A stretch of 64,000 bases of DNA from Thermoplasmata archaeon (GCA_021818715.1 JAKATN010000002.1:88285-152284); one strand, 5' to 3'; shown: positions 34,787 to 44,245, numbered from the stretch's first letter. Program-made: numbers and translations. Notes: generated by a model from the letters alone, not told the origin.

Positions 34787-35662
34787 TCAATAATATTCTG
34801 AAGGATCGACAACGTACTGTGGTTTTCCATCCAGGAACCTCCTCACATTGGTACATGCAAGAAGCACGGCCTCATCAAAGTCCCCCTGTACCTGGTCGCT
34901 GACGTGCGGTGTGAGAATGCAGTTTGGTGGGGGTTCCTCTGCCATTGTGGGCTCGTTCCACCACACATCTGAGAGGAAGTATTTCTCCGGAAATCTCTTG
35001 AGATACCAAAGCATGTCAGTCTTGTTCACAATGTCGGCCCTTGCCGCGTTTACGATTATCTTTCCGTTAAACATGGAAAGTGCATCTGCATTGATCATGC
35101 CACGTGTTTTGTTTGTCAGGGGGAGCAATATGACCACTATGTCTGCAAGTCCCATCAGCTTGGCAATTGAGACCACATACTGGCTCACGTTTGCGTCCTC
35201 CCTCTGAGTTCTGGTGTAGGCAAGGATTTCCATTCCGAATACCTTTGCCTTCTCGGCAAGCGCCCTTCCAACTTCTCCATATCCTATAATGCCGAGTTTC
35301 TTTCCTTTCAGGGTATCGACAGCCTCCCTCCTGAATATCCTGTGATGGGTCTTGTTGTTGAGTTCGATGATCTTCTTCGTCGCGGACAGTATAAGGGCAA
35401 GGATATGCTCTGACGTAGAGGCTGAAAATGCCCCGGCATTCTTGCATACTGTGACTTCCGCCGGAACGTTCTTGAGGTTTGCGGCATCGAGACTCGCATA
35501 GATACTCTGGATTAGCTTGGTCTGGCTTGAAATTTTGTACTTATTGGCTATTATCTGAATCTCTCCGCTGGCGTCAGGATTTACAGTGACGTTGGCACCG
35601 GTAATTTCCTGACACCTTTTGAGAACTTCCGGAGAAACGTTAAAGGTTAAGAAAATATCCAT
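34787..35662 (-). CDS. D-2-hydroxyacid dehydrogenase (NAD(P)-dependent)
   Basis: A 291-residue enzyme of the D-isomer-specific 2-hydroxyacid dehydrogenase family. The Rossmann motif is GKKLGIIGYGEVGRALAEKA. The catalytic triad positions are Arg in NAARADIVN, Glu in SDVWWNEPTM and His in LTPHVSDQV. The N-terminal lid domain is short (family members are usually about 310-330 aa). The substrate could be glyoxylate, hydroxypyruvate or phosphoglycerate-like acids; the sequence does not decide. It is transcribed alone, divergent from the FHA-containing gene. Confidence 0.87.
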   Translation of the reverse strand: MDIFLTFNVSPEVLKRCQEITGANVTVNPDASGEIQIIANKYKISSQTKLIQSIYASLDAANLKNVPAEVTVCKNAGAFSASTSEHILALILSATKKIIELNNKTHHRIFRREAVDTLKGKKLGIIGYGEVGRALAEKAKVFGMEILAYTRTQREDANVSQYVVSIAKLMGLADIVVILLPLTNKTRGMINADALSMFNGKIIVNAARADIVNKTDMLWYLKRFPEKYFLSDVWWNEPTMAEEPPPNCILTPHVSDQVQGDFDEAVLLACTNVRRFLDGKPQYVVDPSEYY

Positions 35663-35772
35663 GCCGTTCCAACATTATATGGTTGCTATATTTATTTTCT
35701 CTTGATGCAAGAAAATAAGCACCTGAATGTCTGTCCGGCAAACAGTAATATAAACATAACACCTTTATCCCT

Positions 35773-36336
35773 ATGCTCTGGAAGCACAAGGAGAGGCTGA
35801 CTGCACCCAACAACGCAATCAGGGTGTGCCCCAGATGCCTGTCAGTATACCCGGAAGACACCATTTTCTGCTCAAAGGACGGATCTAAACTGCTCCTGGA
35901 GATGGACATGAACGTCGGGGAGTCAAAATGCATCCAGTGCGGTGCATACCTGCCGGCGGATGAAACGCAATGCCCGGAGTGCGGATACAGTGCGGATCAT
36001 TCCAATGTAGTATTGCGTCTCACGCCGTTGCTTTCCTCAAGCATAGTGATATGGAAATTCCCTTACGAATTCGGCAGGGAGGACATAATCAGGATTGAGG
36101 GTGCGGAATACGTTAATTCAAGGCACCTCATGTTTTATCTTTCCAACAAAAAAATAGTGGCCAGGGAGCTTAAGACCCTGAACGGGACAAAGATCAACGG
36201 AAAAATTCTGGGGAGGATGAACCAGAAGAAGGAAGTCGAACTGAAGAGCGGAGACATCTTGGAGCTTGCAATAAACTCACAGGGCGAGGGCATGGTCAAG
36301 CTGTCAGTCAACGTGTTAGACGCGAGTGGTATTTAA
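35773..36336 (+). CDS. Double zinc-ribbon plus FHA-domain protein
   Basis: A 187-residue soluble protein. Zinc ribbons: Cys19, Cys22, Cys33 (RVCPRC...FCSKDG) and Cys53, Cys56, Cys67, Cys70 (KCIQCG...QCPECG). From about residue 95 an FHA phosphothreonine-binding fold is evident: FPYEFGRED (Gly101-Arg102), YVNSRHLMFYL (Ser116-Arg117-His118), LNGTKING (Asn137-Gly138-Thr139), KSGDILELA. It should recognise phosphorylated partners. It is followed by a membrane Ser/Thr kinase gene and a PP2C phosphatase gene on the same strand with almost no gaps, so it is probably the reader of the kinase's marks. A TATA-like TAATATAAAC lies about 23 nt upstream. Confidence 0.87.
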   Translation: MLWKHKERLTAPNNAIRVCPRCLSVYPEDTIFCSKDGSKLLLEMDMNVGESKCIQCGAYLPADETQCPECGYSADHSNVVLRLTPLLSSSIVIWKFPYEFGREDIIRIEGAEYVNSRHLMFYLSNKKIVARELKTLNGTKINGKILGRMNQKKEVELKSGDILELAINSQGEGMVKLSVNVLDASGI

Positions 36337-36350
36337 ATGGGGTTGTGCTG

Positions 36351-38921
36351 ATGAAGGGTAATCTGACTGGAACGGAAGCATTATTCTATTCCGCGATAAC
36401 CCTGATTCTGGTAACCTCTATCGCCGCCATCCCTTACATTGGATCGCTGGAACTATATTTCTCCATTTTTGGAATTCCTGTAATAGTCATCATCACTGCA
36501 TTCCTGGTTGGATCTGTCTTCATACAGACCAGGAGAAGTCTCTACAGGCATTCCGGTTCCTATGGAACTACCAGGGGGAATAAAATCCCGCAGGTGCAGT
36601 CAATATCTCTGGGAATCCTTTCCTCCACGTTTGCGTCTATACTAATCTACACGTTGCTGGGCAAATTCTACCTCCTACTGTTTACCATCATACTGGTTCC
36701 TTTCGAAATTCCACTTCTCATGCTGGAGGAGAAGTTTGCAGATTTCAACAGGATCAGGAAGGGCGTAGCAGTGGCTTCGTTTGCCGTGATTGTGCTGCTT
36801 TTCCTTTTCACTCTTTCCGCTCTCTTCAATCCGGTTCTCTACATTTCGGGAGTGGCCATTTATTCTCTAATGAGGACCTTCATTCTCACTGAGCCGAGAG
36901 AAAGGATCAGACAGAACGGTTACAGCTCGGCCACTGCCCTTATTTCGCCGGCTTATCTCGGCAGCCTCACGCTTGTATTTTCCTCCCTGCACTCTTCAGG
37001 TTATGCCGTCACAATTGTCATTCTGGCAATACTGATGATTTTCGTGTCAATGATGATTGTGATGCGGAGAAGAAGGGTACCTTCCAGCATCCTCTTTGTT
37101 CTTCTGTTCCTGTCGACGGTATTTGCCATCATTTTTACCATAAGAAACTATCAGCTGGAATATGCGGTAACCCTTTCAGCCCTTTTTGCGACATCGGCTT
37201 ACATGATGTTCTATGACCTCCTGGACTCAAAATTCCACAACATATGGAAATCAATAAGACTCCTGCCGAAAGGGGTTTTTGCGCCGCTATTCATCTTCTT
37301 TAGCGCTGCCGGGCTGGTGAACGTGTCCGGATTTTCATCTCTCACCTTGTCCGCGCTGTATCCCGGAACCCAATTCAGCGATTTCTCGCAGATTTTCATG
37401 ATGGTGTTCCTGGTATCCATCCTGTTGCTCATAACCATCACCGGCAGCAGGATCTTCAATCCTGTTGCCTTCATCGTACTTTGTGCACTGTTCATAAACG
37501 GTATATACTCCATTGTCTCACTTAACTTCGACGGCATCTGGACTCCCGGTTACCTGGAGGCTGCCATCCTCACCGTCGTTGTTTCCGGGTTTGTGCTTTA
37601 TGAACCGGCGTTCAGGTTTGCAAGATCATATTCAACCAAGGTTCCGACCACCCTGTCAATTTCTCACCGGCTGGGGATAACCCATTATCTGCACTCACGA
37701 TACGACGTAAACCTTGAAAAGAACAAGAAGTCAAACAAGGATCTGCTGGGTTCAGGGGGATTTGCCTACGTCTTCAGGGGGAAGGACATGGCCACTGGCG
37801 AAACGGTGGTCATAAAGACTCCGAGGGTTTACGACGAGGAAGGAAAGACCGAGTCGCAGAAAAAAGAGTTCCTTCAGGATTCCGTGAAGCAGCTCAGGTC
37901 AGAAAAGGATGTTCTTTCAAGCCTTCATCACCCTACGATTGTCAGGTTCATAGACTACTTCAAGGAGGGGAATGAATACTACCTGGTAGAGGAATACGCG
38001 GAAGGGAGAACCATAGATTCATTCCTGTCTACCGGAACAAAAGCGGGGGTAAAATTTGACGAGCAGAAGGTTCTCTCCATTTCCCGCAGGCTTCTGTTTG
38101 CACTCAACTACATGCACATGCACGAAGTTTTCCACCGGGATCTTAATCCTGGCAACGTGCTGATCACCAAGACCGGCCCGAAGATCATAGACTTCGGCAC
38201 CTCAAAATCAATGATCGGCAAGGGAACGAGGAGTTTCTTCGCCCACAGTGAAAGGATCGGCGTCCCATGCTATAACCCTCCTGAGCTTGAAATAGGTACA
38301 AGCATAGAAGCATCACCGTCGTATGACACATATTCCATCGGGGCCATTATGTGTTCCCTCCTGACAGGATCATTCCTGGACGGAGACCAGATAATGGTGA
38401 AATACGGTAGCAGGTTCATAACAGACAGGTACCTGAAGGAGGAAATCGAGGACAAGCTGAGCGGCAATATATTCGTAATATTGCGAAAAATGCTGGCCTT
38501 CAGGCCGGAAGACAGGTTTGAGTCCGTTGTGGCTGTGATCGCCGAACTTTTTGATCTTTCCGGGGAAATGCTGATAACCCATATGGGCGACACCTATGTG
38601 CTTGACAGGCAGACAAGGTACTCGGTAATACTGTCAGGCGACACCTCCCTGTACGTGCCAGAGGGGAGAATTATCAGGGACAATGAGATATTCATTTTCG
38701 AATACGGGAGAACAGACCCGGTGAAATGGGGCGAGATATATTATGACGGCATCCAGAGAGGATACTATTTCAAGGCCGAGCCCAAGAAAGGCATATACGG
38801 GAAAAACGCCCACATAACAAGCAGCAGGCAGCAGATCATAGAAATGAAGTCCCAGTATATCTACACCTCACAGCAGGATGTAGGCAGCGGGGCATTTTCT
38901 TTTTACGTGAGGAGGACCTGA
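36351..38921 (+). CDS. Multi-pass membrane Ser/Thr protein kinase
   Basis: An 856-residue protein with an N-terminal region of about 12-14 hydrophobic helices (about residues 5-425) and a cytoplasmic eukaryotic-like kinase domain. Kinase motifs: Gly-rich loop GSGGFAYVFRG (about residue 467), VVIK lysine (about 487), LHHPTIVRFIDYF, the catalytic loop FHRDLNPGNVL (about 594) and DFGTSKS (about 613), and an activation segment ending PCYNPPELE. After the kinase (from about residue 745) lies a beta-rich region with YVLDRQTRYSVIL...GKNAHITSSRQQI that could be a degenerate FHA-like module. The start is ATG 36351; GTG 36345 is an alternative. Membrane kinases with this many helices are uncommon; a sensor or transporter-like role for the N-terminus is inference. 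Confidence 0.88.
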   Translation: MKGNLTGTEALFYSAITLILVTSIAAIPYIGSLELYFSIFGIPVIVIITAFLVGSVFIQTRRSLYRHSGSYGTTRGNKIPQVQSISLGILSSTFASILIYTLLGKFYLLLFTIILVPFEIPLLMLEEKFADFNRIRKGVAVASFAVIVLLFLFTLSALFNPVLYISGVAIYSLMRTFILTEPRERIRQNGYSSATALISPAYLGSLTLVFSSLHSSGYAVTIVILAILMIFVSMMIVMRRRRVPSSILFVLLFLSTVFAIIFTIRNYQLEYAVTLSALFATSAYMMFYDLLDSKFHNIWKSIRLLPKGVFAPLFIFFSAAGLVNVSGFSSLTLSALYPGTQFSDFSQIFMMVFLVSILLLITITGSRIFNPVAFIVLCALFINGIYSIVSLNFDGIWTPGYLEAAILTVVVSGFVLYEPAFRFARSYSTKVPTTLSISHRLGITHYLHSRYDVNLEKNKKSNKDLLGSGGFAYVFRGKDMATGETVVIKTPRVYDEEGKTESQKKEFLQDSVKQLRSEKDVLSSLHHPTIVRFIDYFKEGNEYYLVEEYAEGRTIDSFLSTGTKAGVKFDEQKVLSISRRLLFALNYMHMHEVFHRDLNPGNVLITKTGPKIIDFGTSKSMIGKGTRSFFAHSERIGVPCYNPPELEIGTSIEASPSYDTYSIGAIMCSLLTGSFLDGDQIMVKYGSRFITDRYLKEEIEDKLSGNIFVILRKMLAFRPEDRFESVVAVIAELFDLSGEMLITHMGDTYVLDRQTRYSVILSGDTSLYVPEGRIIRDNEIFIFEYGRTDPVKWGEIYYDGIQRGYYFKAEPKKGIYGKNAHITSSRQQIIEMKSQYIYTSQQDVGSGAFSFYVRRT

Positions 38922-38922
38922 T

Positions 38923-39747
38923 ATGGATCTGGGATATGCCAGCATTAGAGGGCGCGTCAGGCATAAGGACGAAGACTCCATCCTGGTTGAACTGGATGCC
39001 TCAATGTCTATGGATTCTGTATCAGAGCGGGCACTCATTGCTCTTGCGGACGGCATGGGCGGAGGCGAGAGGGGGGAAGAAGCAAGCCGGATCGCTATCC
39101 TTGGGGTAAGGGAATCCAGGAATTCTATCATGGACAATGATCCGATGGATCACAATGCAATACTGAACTCGCTTCTGGATGCCATGCATTACTCAAACGA
39201 GAAGCTGGTGAAGTACAAGGAGGAAAAGGGGTATTACAGCATGGGTACCACCATGACAATCGCTTATTATGCTGAAGGCTGGCTTCATGTGGTAAACGCA
39301 GGCGACTCAAGGGCCTACATCTTCAATCAGGGCGCTGCTTCCCAGAAGACTACAGACAATTCCTACGTGATGGAGATGGTAAAGGCCGGCAGGGTGAGGG
39401 AAATCGAGGCAAGCAGGCATCCAAGGAGAAACGAGCTTACGGTTGCTCTCGGGTTTGAGGACAATTTCATACCAGAACCATACCTGTGGAGGTGCTTCCG
39501 CGGAGACTCAATTATGCTTTGCTGCGATGGCCTCTGGTCTGCCCTGGATCCAACCTTTCTTGCTCTGGGCGCCACTTCCCGCGTCACCTGTCAGGAAGCT
39601 GTAAATTCACTCATCACATGCGCTGATGAACTGGACGGATCCGATAACATCTCTGCAGTGCTGTTAAGGCCGTCCCTGAACGTGGACGAAGAGGAAGCCA
39701 TCAGAAAACCTACGCTGTCGTCAGTCACTGTCAGGAATACCGTGTGA
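38923..39747 (+). CDS. PP2C-type (PPM) protein phosphatase
   Basis: A 274-residue metal-dependent Ser/Thr phosphatase with all main motifs: VRHKDEDS (metal Asp16 region), ALADGMGGGERGE (Asp43), MGTTMTIAY, VVNAGDSRAYIF, CCDGLW (Asp about 202) and DNISAVLL (Asp about 241). It starts two bases after the kinase stop codon (TGATATGG), so kinase and phosphatase are surely co-expressed. It would remove phosphates placed by the kinase. PPM phosphatases are rare in archaea, though one from Thermoplasma volcanium has been characterised. Confidence 0.92.
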   Translation: MDLGYASIRGRVRHKDEDSILVELDASMSMDSVSERALIALADGMGGGERGEEASRIAILGVRESRNSIMDNDPMDHNAILNSLLDAMHYSNEKLVKYKEEKGYYSMGTTMTIAYYAEGWLHVVNAGDSRAYIFNQGAASQKTTDNSYVMEMVKAGRVREIEASRHPRRNELTVALGFEDNFIPEPYLWRCFRGDSIMLCCDGLWSALDPTFLALGATSRVTCQEAVNSLITCADELDGSDNISAVLLRPSLNVDEEEAIRKPTLSSVTVRNTV

Positions 39748-39807
39748 ATTCCAGAATATGAATAGTACCACAAAAATTATTAACGGTCGAACCACTAAGC
39801 CATTTGC

Positions 39808-40131
39808 ATGGATTGTGATTCTCTGATAAAACAGGTGGAACACAAGTTTTCCACAGAAGTCAAATCAATTGAGGAGTCTGAAAATTACGATCCTGCGGAA
39901 CTTTCCAGAAAGTCCGCCGACTTCCTTGAATGGTTCGAGAACCTCATCAACAACGGTTCTGTTGAGAACGGAGAGATCGCAGAGTCCGCAAAAAAATGCA
40001 TACTGAAGACTCTGGAAAACGATCCGGAGGGGACGGAACATCCGCTGCTTTCAGACGCGCTGTCAATATTCTCCGATAAGAGGCTGAAGGAAATGTTCGG
40101 CGTAGAGATTTTTGCCAACCTTGACGAATAG
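39808..40131 (+). CDS. Small acidic helical protein in the kinase/phosphatase cluster
   Basis: A 107-residue acidic protein, almost entirely helical by composition (MDCDSLIKQVEHKFSTEVKSIEESEN...). No known domain is recognised. A TATA-like AAAATTATTAACGG lies about 28 nt upstream of the ATG, so it has its own leaderless-type promoter, 60 nt after the phosphatase gene. Position and strand suggest a role linked to the FHA/kinase/PP2C genes, perhaps as a substrate or adaptor; this is guesswork. Confidence 0.6.
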   Translation: MDCDSLIKQVEHKFSTEVKSIEESENYDPAELSRKSADFLEWFENLINNGSVENGEIAESAKKCILKTLENDPEGTEHPLLSDALSIFSDKRLKEMFGVEIFANLDE

Positions 40132-40172
40132 GCAATAGATTTAATCTACGGTTGGATTAGCTGACGATACAC

Positions 40173-40514
40173 GTGCCGGGCGAAATTGACAAGAAACTTG
40201 AGAATTTCATCAGAAGCCTGCCTTCAGAGGAGATTTACTTTGAGGCGATAAGGGAAATCCTGAAGGATATCATAAAGGAGTACATCAAGAAGAAAATAAA
40301 CAGCGATGATCATCTCAAACACGAAATAGTGGAAGTCCTGAAGGAATTCACCGAGGCAAAGGTGAAGGAGTACGATTCCATGGCAAAGATGACCAGGATT
40401 TCAGCAAAACTTGGATACAGCCTGGCTCCGGAATCGCTTAAGGATGAGGCAATCTCAGATTTCCTAAGCGTATTCCAGAAGGAAATCGAAGATATTATCA
40501 GGAAAACCCTCTAG
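40173..40514 (+). CDS. Small helical charged protein
   Basis: A 113-residue, Lys/Glu-rich, probably all-helical protein (IYFEAIREILKDIIKEYIKKKINSDD...; IEDIIRKTL at the end). Not recognised as a known family. The start is GTG 40173 with a TATA-like ATAGATTTAATC about 28 nt upstream. Its last codons overlap the convergent DP1 gene end by 4 nt. It closes the signalling cluster on this strand. Confidence 0.6.
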   Translation: MPGEIDKKLENFIRSLPSEEIYFEAIREILKDIIKEYIKKKINSDDHLKHEIVEVLKEFTEAKVKEYDSMAKMTRISAKLGYSLAPESLKDEAISDFLSVFQKEIEDIIRKTL

Positions 40515-41920
40515 TAAGTTGGCTTGAAATCCTTCTTTACCACATTGAGGGAGTTCAGATCGAACAGGGTCAGTATCGAAGGATTGGGGCTGAAATTCAT
40601 CATCCTCTGGTAATCAGTCTGTGACTGCCAGGTGGAAGAATTCACGTACCTCACCGACTTGTATTCTCCCATTGCATGGGAATGCACGTGGCCCGTTATG
40701 AACACGTCCGGGATTTCCTCTATGACATGGTAATCGGTGGCAGAGGGGATTAACGGAGTTTTTCCTCCGTATCTCGGGGCAAGATGCCGCCTTTTAAGCA
40801 GCTCCTTCACCGCATCTCCTATGGTTGAGTAATTCATTCCCGGGATCAGTTCAACAAGATCATTGAGGGACATTCCGTGATAGACCAGGACCTTCCTCTT
40901 CTCCAGCGTCAGGGTGCATGGGTTCGGGATAAGGAACGCATTATCCGGAAGATCCTTCCTGAGGGCTTCCGGAAGGCATGGCTGTGGTTCGGCGAGCCTC
41001 ACGGTATCATGGTTTCCCGGCATTATGAATACCTTCACGTCTTCGGGTATGCCGGAAATCAGTTCCGCCAGAGCAGAATACTGCTCCATGGGGTTAAGGA
41101 TCTCAAGATCGTTTTCCTGGGAAGGGTAAACGCCAATCCCGTCCACCACGTCACCGCTCAGAACCAGGTACTTCAGCTGCTTTGATTCTTCGCTTCCTCC
41201 GTTGAGCCAGTGGATCATGGATCGGAAATCGTCCTTCCTGAAAGTTTTGCTCCCGACGTGTATGTCTGAGATCGACCCGACAAATACGGGGGCAGATTCC
41301 TCGAACTGCACCACCCTGTTCGGTATATCCGGCCTGACGATCTCATCCGCGAATATCACTGGGTCGCCTTTGCCTGAGGATACCGATCCCACGATGCCAA
41401 TTACCTCATCAGGCAGGATAAGTTCGGAGGAGATCGGGTTCTTCTTCATTATTATGACCTGAATGGAATCCTCAAGATCCTCAATGAGGAGCTTTCTGTG
41501 CCCATTGGAAGTGACGCTCGTCTCCGAAACCATGCCGACCACTTTTAACTTGCCCGGAGTCCTTTTTGCCTTGGAGATCGGGAGGGTCCCGCGCATATGG
41601 CTGGAAAGCAGGATAATCTTCTTCAGTTTCTCATACCTGTCCGAGAAGTATTTCCTGAAATCCTCGGCAGAGCTGTTGACCTTGAGGTTGGAATAATCAA
41701 CCTCAAAGTACGGGTTTCTTGTTTTGTTTGAGTCTACGAGGACGGAATGTATCTGTTTTTCAGAAAGATAACCGGAGTCCAGCACCTCAGAGGTCAGCAG
41801 GGATCGGATCATCGGGCCCATATTATTCTCAATGATCCTGTTTAGCGCGTCAGGGGCGACGAGTATCCCATTTGACTGAAAAAATTCCAGGATTCTCTCT
41901 TTTTCCCTTGACTGAAGCAA
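40511..41920 (-). CDS. dp1: PolD DNA polymerase small subunit DP1
   Basis: Proofreading/regulatory subunit of the archaeal PolD heterodimer, 469 aa. An N-terminal helical region, an OB-fold (about 120-200: GKLKVVGMVSETSVTSNGHRKLLIEDLEDSIQVII), then a calcineurin-like phosphoesterase/exonuclease domain with SDIHVGS, LSGDVVDG, PGNHDTV and ITGHVHSHA. All metal ligands are retained, so it should be an active Mre11-like 3'-5' exonuclease. The start is most likely TTG 41920 (no nearby ATG; A/T-rich promoter-like sequence about 30 nt upstream). The large subunit DP2 is not in the window. Confidence 0.92.
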   Translation of the reverse strand: MLQSREKERILEFFQSNGILVAPDALNRIIENNMGPMIRSLLTSEVLDSGYLSEKQIHSVLVDSNKTRNPYFEVDYSNLKVNSSAEDFRKYFSDRYEKLKKIILLSSHMRGTLPISKAKRTPGKLKVVGMVSETSVTSNGHRKLLIEDLEDSIQVIIMKKNPISSELILPDEVIGIVGSVSSGKGDPVIFADEIVRPDIPNRVVQFEESAPVFVGSISDIHVGSKTFRKDDFRSMIHWLNGGSEESKQLKYLVLSGDVVDGIGVYPSQENDLEILNPMEQYSALAELISGIPEDVKVFIMPGNHDTVRLAEPQPCLPEALRKDLPDNAFLIPNPCTLTLEKRKVLVYHGMSLNDLVELIPGMNYSTIGDAVKELLKRRHLAPRYGGKTPLIPSATDYHVIEEIPDVFITGHVHSHAMGEYKSVRYVNSSTWQSQTDYQRMMNFSPNPSILTLFDLNSLNVVKKDFKPTY

Positions 41921-41984
41921 CGTGATCAGGCTAAAAGTCTCGGGCGGTTAAAACACTTTTTTATTTTTTGCGTGATATCCCACA

Positions 41985-43154
41985 ATGAAAAGCATATCCT
42001 CTCTTGTCAGCAATCACAACGAGTACAGAAGAAATTGCCTGAACCTTCAGGCCTCAGAGAACATCATGTCAAAAAAGGCTCTGGAGGCGCTCTCATCGGA
42101 TCTCTCCGGCAGGTATTCCCACATCGGCGAAAATGGAATCAACGACTATGGCGGCACCTCGATTTTTGAGGAAATCCATCAGAGGACTATAGAAGCCGCA
42201 AAGTCCCTTTTTGGGGTGAAACTTGCTGAGGTCAGCCCTGTGGGGGGGCACATCGCAGCTATTGCAGTGCTGAGATCAACGGTAATGCCCGGCCAGAAAA
42301 TGCTCCATATTTCCACAGAGAATGGGGGGTATCCAGGCTATGACAGCCCCTACATCCCGAAACTGCTCGGCGTGGAGGAGGGCACCATACCATACAACTT
42401 CGCGGAGCAGGAGATTGATTATGAGGCGCTGGAAACCATGGTGAAGTCAGAAAGGCCTGCACTGATAGTGCTTGGCCAGTCTGCATTTGTCAGGGAATAT
42501 GACCTGAAGAGGATCAGGGATATCTGCGAGGATTCTTCAAGCGGATTGGTTTATGATGGATCGCATGTGATGGGTCTCATTGCCGGCAGGGCTTTCCAGA
42601 AAGATGTTATGCGTTTCTGCTCCATTCTCTTCGGATCCACACATAAGACATTTCCCGGTCCTCAGGGAGGCATAATTCTGGCAAACGATCCGGACATGCT
42701 GGAGGGCATGAAGGAAGGTTTCACATGGCACATCCAGGATAATACCCACCTGGCTAGAATTGCAGCACTTGGGGTAACACTGGAGGAAATGAAGGAGTAC
42801 GCCGGAGAGTACGCTTCAAGGGTCGTTAGAAACAGCGGGAAACTGGGCGCAGAACTCTCTGAAAGGGGATTCGGCGTAAGGTTCAAGCCATGGTTCTCAC
42901 ATTCTCATCAGCTCCTGATAGACGACGGATGGCTTAACAGGAAAGAAATCACGCGCGTGGAACTTTCCAGTAAACTGGAGCGAAACAATATCATAGTGGA
43001 TAGGGATGGTAGAATAGGTACTTCGGAGATCTCACGACTGGGGTATGAGGACATGTCCCGCATCTCCGAACTGATCATGGCCTCCCTGCGCGGAGAGGAC
43101 GTGAAAGGTACTGTCACGAAAATTGCATCCGCACTGTATGGTGATTTCAAGTGA
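41985..43154 (+). CDS. glyA: Serine hydroxymethyltransferase family enzyme
   Basis: A PLP enzyme that interconverts serine and glycine, charging the one-carbon carrier. A 389-residue, somewhat short member (bacterial GlyA about 415). Motifs: NLQASENIMSKKAL, SGRYSHIGENGINDYGG, SPVGGHIAAIAVL, YDGSHVMGLIAG, and the PLP-lysine segment FGSTHKTFPGPQGG (Lys about residue 221). The ASENIMS and THKTFPGPQGG motifs fit SHMT well. Its stop overlaps the GTG start of the CBS-domain gene (GTGA), so the two form an operon. Supports purine synthesis together with PurH/PurN. Confidence 0.9.
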   Translation: MKSISSLVSNHNEYRRNCLNLQASENIMSKKALEALSSDLSGRYSHIGENGINDYGGTSIFEEIHQRTIEAAKSLFGVKLAEVSPVGGHIAAIAVLRSTVMPGQKMLHISTENGGYPGYDSPYIPKLLGVEEGTIPYNFAEQEIDYEALETMVKSERPALIVLGQSAFVREYDLKRIRDICEDSSSGLVYDGSHVMGLIAGRAFQKDVMRFCSILFGSTHKTFPGPQGGIILANDPDMLEGMKEGFTWHIQDNTHLARIAALGVTLEEMKEYAGEYASRVVRNSGKLGAELSERGFGVRFKPWFSHSHQLLIDDGWLNRKEITRVELSSKLERNNIIVDRDGRIGTSEISRLGYEDMSRISELIMASLRGEDVKGTVTKIASALYGDFK

Positions 43155-44245
43155 AAGTTGAACAGATGATGACAAGGGAACTCATAACACTGGAGGCATC
43201 AGAGCCTCTTTCTGCCGCACTGACCAAGATGAGGGAGAACAGCATCCATTCCCTCCCTCTAATCAAGGGGGGCAAATACCAGGGGCTGGTTGTTTACAGG
43301 GACATTATGCGCAGGAGGAGCATCCAGCCCAGGGCCAAGGTTGCGTCCTTCATGATCACCACCGCGGAACTGTCCCCGGATGAGGATGGCTTAAGCGCAG
43401 TCCAGAAACTCCATTCTTCCGGACTGCCCGCACTTCCTGTAACCGATAAGAAGAAGCTCGTCGGAATACTCTCCAGGTTTGACATCGCAAAATACGTACA
43501 GGAGATCAGTGACGTAAGCGGGATTATGGCGCTTGAGGTTAAGACCGTCGATCCAATTTCCGTGAACGTTGGCGATTCCATAGAGAACGCAGTCGAGGCC
43601 ATGAGGAAGCTCGATGAATATGAAGTTCCCGTTTCCGATGATTCAGGAAAACTGGCCGGAGTGCTGAGGCTTGAAAGCATTATGGAAATGACAATGGCTG
43701 ACAGGCAGCGGATCCAGTACGGGCAATACACCTCGGAAAAGAGCAAGTCAAAAGTCATTGTCTCCTCACTGATGGATGACCCTGTGTCCGTTACAGACAG
43801 GGATCCGCTGAGCAAGGCATGCAGCGAGATGGTAAAACTGCGCATGCACATAATTCCCGTGGTCGACTCATCGCAGAAGATAACCGGCGTGATAGGGATC
43901 GACGACATCATTGACATACTCGCCAGGCCTGCCGGAAAGCAAGGTCTCCTGGTGACCATCACCGGCCTTGGTCCAGGTGACGAGGATCTGTACGACATCG
44001 CTTACGGCCTGAGTGAGAAGTTTGCCCAGAAGCTGGGAAAGATGTTTGGCGTGAAGTCTGCTCTGCTCAATATTCACGTGATCAGGTACAACACGGAGGG
44101 CAGCACGAAATATTCAGTCAGGACCCGTCTTACCGCCGGGAAGATTTACATGTCCGTGAACTCCTACGACTGGAATTTCGGAAAATGCGTCTACGAGATC
44201 TTTGAGGGTTATGAGGCAAGGCTGATCAAGCAGAAGAAGCGATGA
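43151..44245 (+). CDS. Four-CBS-domain protein with a C-terminal HPF/RaiA-like domain
   Basis: A 364-residue protein. Four CBS motifs follow each other (about residues 1-58, 63-122, 125-188, 200-262), each with the pattern M-x-x-x-x-x-V/I-T-x-x...LPV-x-D...L-x-G-x-x-x-x-x-D-I; tandem CBS pairs usually bind adenosine ligands such as AMP, ATP or SAM. The last about 95 residues (DEDLYDIAYGLSEKFAQKLG...YSVRTRLTAGKIYMSVNSYDWNFGKCVYEIFEGYEARLIKQKK) follow the beta-alpha-beta-beta-beta-alpha layout of bacterial ribosome hibernation factor HPF, including a terminal helix ending L-x-K-x-K-K. The gene is translationally coupled to glyA. A nucleotide-gated ribosome hibernation factor is a reasonable but unproven idea. 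Confidence 0.8.
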   Translation: MKVEQMMTRELITLEASEPLSAALTKMRENSIHSLPLIKGGKYQGLVVYRDIMRRRSIQPRAKVASFMITTAELSPDEDGLSAVQKLHSSGLPALPVTDKKKLVGILSRFDIAKYVQEISDVSGIMALEVKTVDPISVNVGDSIENAVEAMRKLDEYEVPVSDDSGKLAGVLRLESIMEMTMADRQRIQYGQYTSEKSKSKVIVSSLMDDPVSVTDRDPLSKACSEMVKLRMHIIPVVDSSQKITGVIGIDDIIDILARPAGKQGLLVTITGLGPGDEDLYDIAYGLSEKFAQKLGKMFGVKSALLNIHVIRYNTEGSTKYSVRTRLTAGKIYMSVNSYDWNFGKCVYEIFEGYEARLIKQKKR

